Of a stretch of DNA of 64,000 nucleotides, positions 56,296-64,000 are shown piece after piece. The notes under the pieces are model-generated. The model had not been told where the DNA came from, did not search any database, and saw nothing but the letters and a program-made list of their open reading frames with translations. A program made the position numbers and the translations under genes. Source of the stretch: Saururus chinensis (Eukaryota > Streptophyta > Magnoliopsida > Piperales > Saururaceae). How positions within the stretch are numbered: the first letter of the stretch is position 1; every line of letters starts with the position of its first letter. The DNA lies in NCBI GenBank assembly GCA_035235625.1, contig CP141149.1, forward strand, positions 1,583,001 through 1,647,000. The letters run 5' to 3'.

Positions 56296-57727
56296 TGATA
56301 AGTATAAAATCTATATCTATTTTATATGCCTTTTTACCTTATTTGCTAGTATAGATTAGGTTAATTTAGAGTTAATTATGGTTTATTTAGATTAAGATAG
56401 ATATTAGTATTTTAGTTTAATTATTAATAATTTTGTTGTTATTATTAGTTTAGATGTGTATTTAAACAAAGTTGAAATTTTAATTATATTCTACATGTCC
56501 AAAATATGGTATTTTATGTTTCGTAGGTAAAGTGCGCTTATCGAAGTACTTAGACGATGTTTGAAATGATTAAAAATAATCTTCACATGCTTTAAAGTGA
56601 TTTGGACAACTTTTCGGAGTTATAAACAAGTTAGAAATGAATATGGACACGAAGGAAAGCTTAATGAACAGAATATGAACTGTCCAAAAAACTGTCCAGA
56701 TTGCAGAAACACTGTAGCCGATTGATTGGGCATGCAGGGCGATCGATCGGGATAACGTGGATTTAGACAAAAATACAGTTCAAGCGATCAATTGGGCATG
56801 CAGGGCGATCGATTGGCATAACGTGCAGTTTCCTAGTTTGACCCAAATTTCAATCCTTTTCATATTGGACTTCTTCCTACGAAACTTATGACTATAAAAA
56901 GATATATTTGTCTTAAAATTGGAGGATTCCAATAAATTTTAGGAAGAGAAAAAGGAAGAAGAAGATGTAAGAGAATTCAAAGCTTTCAATGGAGATTCAA
57001 GTGCTTTCTTCTACCATGGAAGGCTAGACTTTTCTTTTACTTAGGAGTTGATGAAGCTATAGATAAGTTTCAGTTTCTTTTCTTTTTAGTTTAGATCTCA
57101 GTTGTGAATGATGATAATTGTATTATATGGATTTCCTTTTTAATGGAAGAGCTTTTAATATTTATTCAAATCTATGTTGATTTATTGTCTTGTAGATGAT
57201 AGATTGATGTAGTTTTGATATTTACATCGATTCTAATTTCTGTGATTTAGATGAGATGGTCATACAATAGTTTTAATGTTCAGATAATTAATGACTTGGA
57301 TGAGTTATACTAAGATCAGACGGGTCATGCCTATAGCTAGTTTAGTGTAGATGATCCGTGCTATTATCGAAGATAATTCATGCCATGGAAGTTAATTAAT
57401 GATTCTTTTTGAAGTAATTCTAGCTTGTAGCTGAGAATACTTGTTCATATTCACACTAGATTTAGATTAAAAGTTAAGGAATTGTTATGGTTTTATAGTG
57501 GATTCAATTTCCTAAGTAAATTCCATCGAATTAATCTCTTGTTTTTAAACTAGTTAATTTCTTTCCTTTACTTAATTAAAGTTTAAGTTGTTTTTAGTTT
57601 TTTAATCAGCAAATTCCTCTTTAGATTTAGTAATAATTCATCCGTCCCTGAGGTTCGTCAACCCTTAAATACTTATCTTAGTACAATTACCTTGTACACT
57701 TGCAAAGGGTTTAATTATAAACGATCA
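56296..57727 (+). repeat. 5' LTR of the Athila-type element
   Basis: 1432 bp, with TATAAAAA at 56893-56900 and a palindromic GATCGATC-type module at 56711-56825 in which several CG sites have become TG or CA. The minus frame 56570-56770 is a shadow. Confidence 0.94.
56893..56900 (+). promoter_or_regulatory. TATA box of the Athila-type LTR
   Basis: ACTATAAAAAG. The 3' LTR keeps CTTATAAAAAAG at about 62917-62926, and the solo LTR at 12272-13634 has lost this segment. Confidence 0.65.
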
Positions 57728-57733
57728 AGTTTT

Positions 57734-57751
57734 TGGCGTCGTTGCCGGGGA
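57734..57751 (+). other. Primer-binding site (tRNA-Asp)
   Basis: TGGCGTCGTTGCCGGGGA, six bases after the LTR end. It differs by one base from the TGGCGCCGTTGCCGGGGA typical of Athila/Tat elements. Confidence 0.9.
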
Positions 57752-58046
57752 CAGTGTTGATTTGTTATTAAATTAGTATTAGGATAATTATATCTAATTT
57801 AGATTCAGTTTACTTTAGTTTTTAGGTTAATTCTTAGTTTTTTACCTTCTTTTAAATTGATCTTGTAGGCTGAGTTGAAGATCGTACTTTCTACACTTGT
57901 GGCTATAAGTGGACATCGACAAGCATAGTGCTTCTCTTCGGTTTGTAAGATTTTTTTCTCTCTTTATTTTTAGTTCTTTTCTTAGTTTTTTTTCTTCTTA
58001 TTCTTCCCCTTTTTACACTTAAAAGTGTGTGGTGTGTTTGTGGTGT

Positions 58047-60566
58047 ATGCGTGGTCGTCGCTCCTTACTTCCCCGATTAGTACTCCACCCTGAGCCGGAG
58101 CGGACATCTAGGAGAGCTGAGTTGCCCTCGACCTACATTCCTACACCCCCAAACTCACCCATCAATTCCTCCACCCACACTACTTCCCCCATCATGGTTG
58201 AATATCAGTTAGTAGATGCACCACTTAAAGCTCTAAGGGAGTATTACACTCCCAATGAGTACACCTCTCCTTCATGCATTAGGTTGCTAGCGGTTGCTGC
58301 TCAAAATTATGAGATTAAGCCCAATGTCATTCAAATGCTTCCATCCTTTTATGGGCTTAATAATGAAAACCCGTATAGGCACTTAGATGACTTCTTAGAA
58401 CTATGCACAACTTTTAAGCTCTCAAATTTAACTGATGAAGCTGTTAAACTTCGCCTTTTTCCTTTCACATTGAAAGATAAGGCAAAGGAATGGCTTCACT
58501 TATTAGAGCCAAACACTATCACAACATGGGCCCAAATGCAACAAGAATTCCTTAAAAAGTACTTCCCCATACGTAAGACCAACCAAATGAGAAAGGCCAT
58601 AACCACTTTTGCCCAACTTCCCACTGAACAGTTCCATGAGAGTTGGGATAAACTTAAGGACCTTCTTAGGAGGTGTCCTCATCATGCTGTCCCTAAGTGG
58701 CAATTAGTGGAACATTTTTATGAGGGTCTTACTGAACAAAACCGTCATCTTATTGATGTAAGTTGTGGGGGTACCTTCTTGTTAAAAAATGAAAATGAGG
58801 CATGGAAACTTTTTGAGGACTTGAGTGAAAATTCTCTTCAACATTCTGCGTTGAATAGAAATAAGAGTGGATTATCTACCTTGAACAATGCCCCCTCTAG
58901 GGGTGGCTTCTATGAAGTCAAAAACCCATTAGACCTCTCTTCTAAAGTTGATACTGTGAGTAGGAAACTGGATCTCTTTATGACTTCAACCCATTAGCCC
59001 ACTCCCTTCACTTAAGATGCATGTACAATATGCCTTAGCCCAACCCATACTATCATTGAGTGCCCCTCTGCCTCTCAATTTCCTGAACTTGTCGAAGACC
59101 ATGTGAATGTCACCCAATCCTTCCCTAGGGCTGAGAACAATCCATTTTCAAATACATATAACCCTGGGTGGAGGAATCATCCTAACTTTTCTTGGCGGAC
59201 ACAAAACCAAGGGGTTATGGGTAACCAACCCCCTAGGCAACCATTCCAAGTCCCACCAGTCCACCAACCTCAAGTGCAACCTCCATATGTCCAACCCAAT
59301 AGGAGTCCAAGTTTTGAAGAAAAGGTCTTGAGTGCCTTGCAAGGCCTTCAATCTCAATCCCAACTCCTCCACTCTCACACACAATCTATAGCAAAGTTAG
59401 AAGCCCAAATTGGACAACTAACTAATGTTATTAACAAGAAAGAGATGGGGATGTTGCTAAGTCAACCCCTACCAAACCCTAAAGGTCAATTTCAAGTAGA
59501 GGGAGCTCCTCCCTCTAATGAACAAGTTAATTCCATAATGACCCTTAGGAGTGGGAGGATTGTTGACAAGAGTGTTGGGGAGACACCAGTGACTGATGAT
59601 CGAAGTGACGAGTTAGAGAGGGCAGCCCCTAATGAGTCTCATGAGAAGGAGTCAGTCTCTCTTTCTCCTTCATTAGAGCCACAGTCTAAGACCACTTCCG
59701 ATGGATCTTATATCCCTAAGGCACCTTTTCCTCAGTGTCTTGACATGGTCCCACCATTTAGAAAGAGCACAGCTAGGACTAATGAGATTCTTGACACTTT
59801 CAAACAAGTCAAAATTAATCTCCCCCTCTTAGATGTCATTAAGCAAGTCCCTGCTTATGCTAAGTTCCTCAAAGACCTATGCACTCATAAGCGTAAATCC
59901 AAGACCCATGTGTCTAAGAAGGTCTTTCTCACCGAGCATTCTCTTTTGAAGTTTGACACCCCACCTAAGTATAAGGACCCTGGAGTACCCACTATTTCTT
60001 GTGTCATAGGTGATCACTCCATCCATAGAGCCCTCCTTGACCTTGGTGCGAGTGTCAATCTACTCCCTTACTCGGTGTATGAGAAACTAGGGTTAGGTGA
60101 ATTGCAGCCTACATTAGTTACCTTGCAGCTAGCCGACCATTTTGTGCATAAGCCTCGAGGAGTTATTGAGGATGTCTTACTGAAGGTTGACCAGTTCTTT
60201 TTCCCTATTGATTTTATTGTCTTAGATATGGAAACCGGTGCCAACCCCACATATCAGATTCCTATCATTCTAGGTCGTCCTTTTCTTGCCACAGCTAATG
60301 CATGCATAAATTGTAGGACGGGGGTAATGGAGATGACCTTTGGGAACATGAAAGTGCAACTAAATATTTTTGATTTGTCTAACCATTTGCCTGCAACTTC
60401 TAATGCTGAATGTTTTATGGTAGATAATTTTAGATTTGATGCTTATGACAGAGGTCCATCTTTTGTAGCATCAGCCCATAATCAAGTCACTTCTTCTAAT
60501 TTTTCTGCATCATCTTTTTGGAGACTTAAGAGAAGAGCCAATGCTAATATCTACCAGCCGTCATGA
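58047..60566 (+). pseudogene. gag: gag-protease polyprotein of the Athila-type element (two stops)
   Basis: I chose the ATG at 58047 because the open frame upstream has no ATG. Residues about 50-270 are a Retrotrans_gag capsid: DAPLKALREYYTPNEYTSPS, MLPSFYGLNNENPYRHLDDF, LFPFTLKDKAKEWLHLL, and LKKYFPIRKTNQMRKAITTF. TAG at 58995 and TAA at 59013 interrupt the frame just before a CX2CX4HX4C zinc knuckle (CTICLSPTHTIIEC, about residues 325-338). The frame then continues unbroken through a Gln/Pro-rich linker to a protease with active-site ALLDLGASVNLL (about residue 665) and PIILGRPFLAT. The frame ends at 60566 with no reverse transcriptase. Apart from the two stops it is undamaged over 840 codons. 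It would make coat and protease, not enzymes for copying. Confidence 0.92.
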
Positions 60567-62332
60567 TATATTTGAGAATGTTGGCAATGTCTGGCTGAAG
60601 ACAATAAACTTAGCGCTTCTTGGGAGGCAACCCATGTTTTTGATATATTTCTTTTCCTTTTGTTTATTTTCTTTGCTTCATTTAGGCTTTATTTACTTAT
60701 TTTCTCAATTTTTTTTTTCATTATAGTTTTTCTTCTTTTATGGGATATAATACTTTAGGTTTGGGGAAATGCTCATCACTTATATTTATTTCTTTTCTCC
60801 AATCCTATGTACTTCACTTTCATATTAGTAGATTAGTTATGCTTTCAGGTGATATCTTTCTTTTCCCTCTCTTACTTATTCTTGTCATTGTAGTATATAT
60901 TTTCTTTAACATTGAGGACAATGTTCAGTTTATTTGGGGGTGTAGAAAGATATTTTTCTTTATTTTTTTTAGGATGTTTTAGAGTATTTTTTTATTTTTC
61001 TTTTGTTTACTTTTAAGTGGGTTTTATCGCTTATTTTCTTTCAAAAGTATATGTCTGTTTTTAAAGAGATCAATTTCATGAAGAAAGTTCAAGTAATTAA
61101 TTAAGTGATGAAAATGATTAAGTGAGTAATTTTTATTTTATTTTCATTATCTTGGATAATTGTGTTTATATTTTTAAATCACATTTCACACACTTGAAAC
61201 TTGTAGGAATATAATTTTATGATTTATTACTTGTAATCTTAGTGGGATATCTTTAACTAAGCATATATTTTTGAAAACTTGGCAATTGAGTAATTTTTAA
61301 TATTTTATGATAGATCTTTATGCTTAGCTTTTATTTGAAAAAAAAATGGGATAAGTGTGTATAGAAAAAAAAAAAGAAAAAACATGAAAAAAAAGTTGGA
61401 AAAAAATAGATTGAATGAAAAAAAATGATGAAAAAAAAAGAGTAAAGGTTTGTTTCTCTTTTTACTGAGTAACCGGACATTGTGCCTAGGCAAGTATAAG
61501 GGTTCGCGTCAAAAGGTGAAAAGTTGAGATAAATTCTTTTATGACTTGCTTGGTTCTGTAGCCTTTATAGTTCGAGTTATTAAGCCTGAGGGGTGTTTCA
61601 ACACCTAGTGCCTTGAGCCAACTGGATTAGGGACATTGGCCTAACGCCTTATTACATGGACTATTTAGAAAGCTTAATAGAACTAAGTACTGCACAAGTC
61701 ATATTTTGAACTATATTATGCTCTTATTCCCTGAATTTAATTTGAAGGCTATTACATGAGGGTTTATTATGAGATGTTAAAGATGAAAGATTGTCATTGT
61801 TATATTTTTGATTTAGTGAACTTTAATGAGCTTGGTTAATAGGTCACATAAGATATGCTTGTTAATAAATAAAGATTGAAATTCTATGACTACAAAGTTT
61901 CTACACTATATGTTTTTGACATGTATATATATAGCTGCACAATTATTTCTAAGATGGGGTTATAAAATGGATTATTCCTTACTTGAAATTGATCAGATCT
62001 TAATTGTTTACTTGTTTCAAGTATTTGTGGTTGGTTCTTTTTAAAAATAGTTATGTGTTTTTAAGAGAAGATTGTTTTTCAAATTTTTGTTTTCTTGTTT
62101 GTTTTATTTTTTTAGGTTTTCATGTTTGTGGGTATCATTACTGCAAACCCTCACGAGACACAACTCGTCCATCTAGGGACACATAGGGGTTTAAAGGCTT
62201 GTTGCATACGCTAAATGCAATCGTGATTCCCTACGAAAGTGGCTTTTATTTATCTTTATTTTTTTTAGATCAGTTGTTTTTTTTTGTTTTTGTTTTGCTC
62301 GAGGACTAGCAAAATATAGGTTTGGGGGTATT
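60567..62332 (+). other. 3' non-coding region of the Athila-type element
   Basis: Starts with the conserved AGCGCTTCTTGGGAGGCAAC motif (about 60613-60632). T-rich and A-rich stretches follow (61336-61445 is mostly A), and no frame has a domain. It ends GGTTTGGGGGTATT, the polypurine tract, at 62319-62332. A long non-coding stretch here is normal for Athila elements. The several 60-80-codon frames are low-complexity artefacts. Confidence 0.8.
62319..62332 (+). other. Polypurine tract of the Athila-type element
   Basis: GGTTTGGGGGTATT abutting TGATAAGT, the usual arrangement in Athila elements. Confidence 0.8.
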
Positions 62333-63753
62333 TGATAAGTATGAATTTATATACCTTTTTAACTTATTTGCTAGTATAGATTAGGTTAATTTAGAGTTAA
62401 TTATGGTTTATTTAGATTAAGATAGATATTAATATTTTAGTTTAATTATTAATAATTTTGTTGTTATTAGTAGTTTAGATGTGTATTTAAACAAAGTTGA
62501 AATTTTAATTATATTCTACATGTCCAAAATATGGTATTTTATGTTTTGTAGATAAAATGCGCTTATCGAAGTACTTGGACGATGTTTGAAATAATTAAAA
62601 ATAATATTCACATGCTTTAAAGTGATTTGGACAACTTTTCGGAGTTATAAACAAGTTAGAAATTAATATGGACACAAATAAAAGCTTAATGAACAGAATA
62701 TGAACTGTCCAGGAAAACTGTCCAGATTGCAGAAACACTGTAGCCGATTGATCGGGCATGCAGGGCGATCGATCGGGATAACGTGGATTCAGACAAAAAT
62801 ACTGTTCAAGCGATCGATCGGGCATGCAGGGCGATCGATCGGCATAAGTGCAGTTTCTTAGTTTGACCCAAATTTCAATTCTTTTCATATTGGACTTCTT
62901 CCTACATAACTTATGCTTATAAAAAAGACATATTTGTCTTAAAATTGGAGGATTCCGGTAGATTTTAGAAAGAGAAAAAGGAAGAAGAAGATGGAAGAGA
63001 ATTCAAAGCTTTCAATGGAGATTCAAGTGATTTCTTCTACCATGGAAGGCTAGACTTTTCTTTTACTTAGGAGTTGATGAAGCTATAGATAAGTTTCAGT
63101 TTTTTTTCTTTTTAATTTAGATCTCAGTTGTGAATGATGACAATTGTATGATATGGATTTCCTTTTTAATGGAAGAGCTTTTAATGTTTATTCAAATATA
63201 TGTTGATTTATTGTCTTGTAGATGATAGATTGATGTAGTTTTGATATTTGCATCGATTCTAATTTCTGTGATTTAGATGAGATGGTCATACAATAGTTTT
63301 GATGTTCAGATAATTAATGACTTGGATAAGTTATACTAAGATTAGACGGGTCATGCCTATAGCTAGTTTAGTGTAAATGATTTGTGCTATTGTCGAAGAT
63401 AGTTCATGCCATGGAAGTTAATTAATGATTCTTTTTGAAGTAATTCTAGCTTGTAGCTGAGAATACTTGTTCATATTCACACTAGATTTAGATTAAAAGT
63501 TAAGGAATTGTTATGGTTTTATAGTGGATTCAATTTCCTAAGTAAATTTCATCGAAATAATCTCTTGTTTTTAAACTAGTTAATTTCTTTCCTTTACTTA
63601 ATTAAAGTTTAAGTTATTTTTAGTTTTTTAATCAGCAAATTTCTCTTTAGATTTAGTAATAATTCATCCGTCCCCGAGGTTCGACAACCCTTAAATACTT
63701 ATCCTAGTACAATTACCTTGTACACTTGCAAAGGGTTTAATTATAAATGATCA
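62333..63753 (+). repeat. 3' LTR of the Athila-type element
   Basis: 1421 bp. The palindromic module at 62738-62852 keeps more of its CG sites intact than the 5' LTR does. The minus frame 62595-62888 is a shadow of the module. Confidence 0.94.
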
Positions 63754-63758
63754 AGTAC

Positions 63759-64000
63759 CTCAGAGGAGGAGTAGCAGAGTTGCTGGTTCCTAGAGCAGAG
63801 ACTCATTGCTTCAAAGTAGGATTGGCTTTATTTTATTAGATTGTAATAAGGTACGAGAGTTGTCATTTCATACTTTTTTTGTTATTCTTAGTTAGATATT
63901 GGATTTTACACATAGATGAGACTTGGTTCTTTATTTATTGAATTTGATCAACTATTATTGTTAATTATGTCTTATATATTATTATTATGTTGGAAAACAC
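63759..64000. other. Right edge, no gene recognised
   Basis: Begins CTCAGAGGAGGAGTAGCAGA and becomes AT-rich. Too short to interpret. Confidence 0.5.

Larger units (their letters stand above)
56296..63753 (+). mobile_element. Athila-type Ty3/gypsy element with gag-protease only, 7458 bp
   Basis: LTRs 56296-57727 and 62333-63753 start TGATAAGTAT and end GATCA. Flanks are GGTAC (56291-56295) and AGTAC (63754-63758), one mismatch in five. The primer site matches tRNA-Asp, as in Athila/Tat elements. A single gag-protease frame (58047-60566, two nonsense codons) is followed directly by the conserved non-coding motif AGCGCTTCTTGGGAGGCAAC that in complete Athila elements comes after integrase. Reverse transcriptase, RNase H and integrase are therefore missing as a block. 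In a 490-bp stretch the LTRs differ at about 20 positions (about 4%). Confidence 0.93.

Noticed and set aside
1..64000. tRNA or rRNA genes
   Set aside because: No cloverleaf-like or rRNA-like sequence was noticed; a covariance-model search would be needed to exclude short ones.

Overview
The window is nuclear DNA from a flowering plant, from a gene-poor, transposon-dominated stretch. The evidence is plant Ty3/gypsy retroelements with tRNA-Met and tRNA-Asp primer sites, relics of plant gene families (autoinhibited Ca2+-ATPase, glutamate synthase, receptor-like kinase, FAR1-related, MAP kinase, aminoalcohol phosphotransferase), GT-AG introns and long AT microsatellites. I see no gene that is clearly intact and functional. 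Most long reading frames are shadows of LTRs or repeats. The species cannot be named from the sequence.

Layout. 1-1.2 kb: Ca2+-ATPase pseudogene (minus). 1.2-4.3 kb: unrecognised GC-rich block, then AT-rich sequence and a possible old LTR. 4.3-5.85 kb: LTR fragment of family B. 7.3-14.5 kb: composite structure with inverted terminal arms of nearly 1 kb, four clusters of a 20-bp perfect palindrome (TTGGAGCAATATTGCTCCAA), fragments of three plant genes and a solo LTR (family C). 15.6-17.4 kb: plus-strand gene-fragment cluster (glutamate synthase, aminoalcohol phosphotransferase). 19.4-30.4 kb: integrase remnant, then a family B LTR split by two solo LTRs of family A. 30.6-35.5 kb: small non-autonomous LTR element E whose 5' LTR is split by solo LTR D. 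37.1 kb: one MAP-kinase exon. 39.3-44.5 kb: complete but dead Reina-like chromovirus. 45.5 kb: plant-mobile-domain-like fragment. 46.5-47.05 kb: four tandem ~130-bp units that can fold into hairpins. 47.6-50.9 kb: third family A LTR. 52.1-55.35 kb: family B LTR with adjoining polypurine tract. 56.3-63.75 kb: Athila-type element (family C) carrying only gag-protease.

The LTR calls rest on TG...CA ends, 5-bp target duplications and empty sites in sibling copies. Exact target duplications support A2, C-solo, E and the Reina element; one-mismatch duplications support D and the C element; A1 is supported mainly by its empty site. Relative order can be read: A1 and A2 are younger than B2, D is younger than E, and C-solo is younger than the inverted-arm structure.

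The observations most worth following are the inverted-arm, palindrome-rich, gene-capturing structure (possibly an undescribed transposon family), a pair of palindromic modules shared by two otherwise unlike LTR families in two matching sequence states, and the tandem hairpin array. All alignments, counts and divergences here were made by eye.
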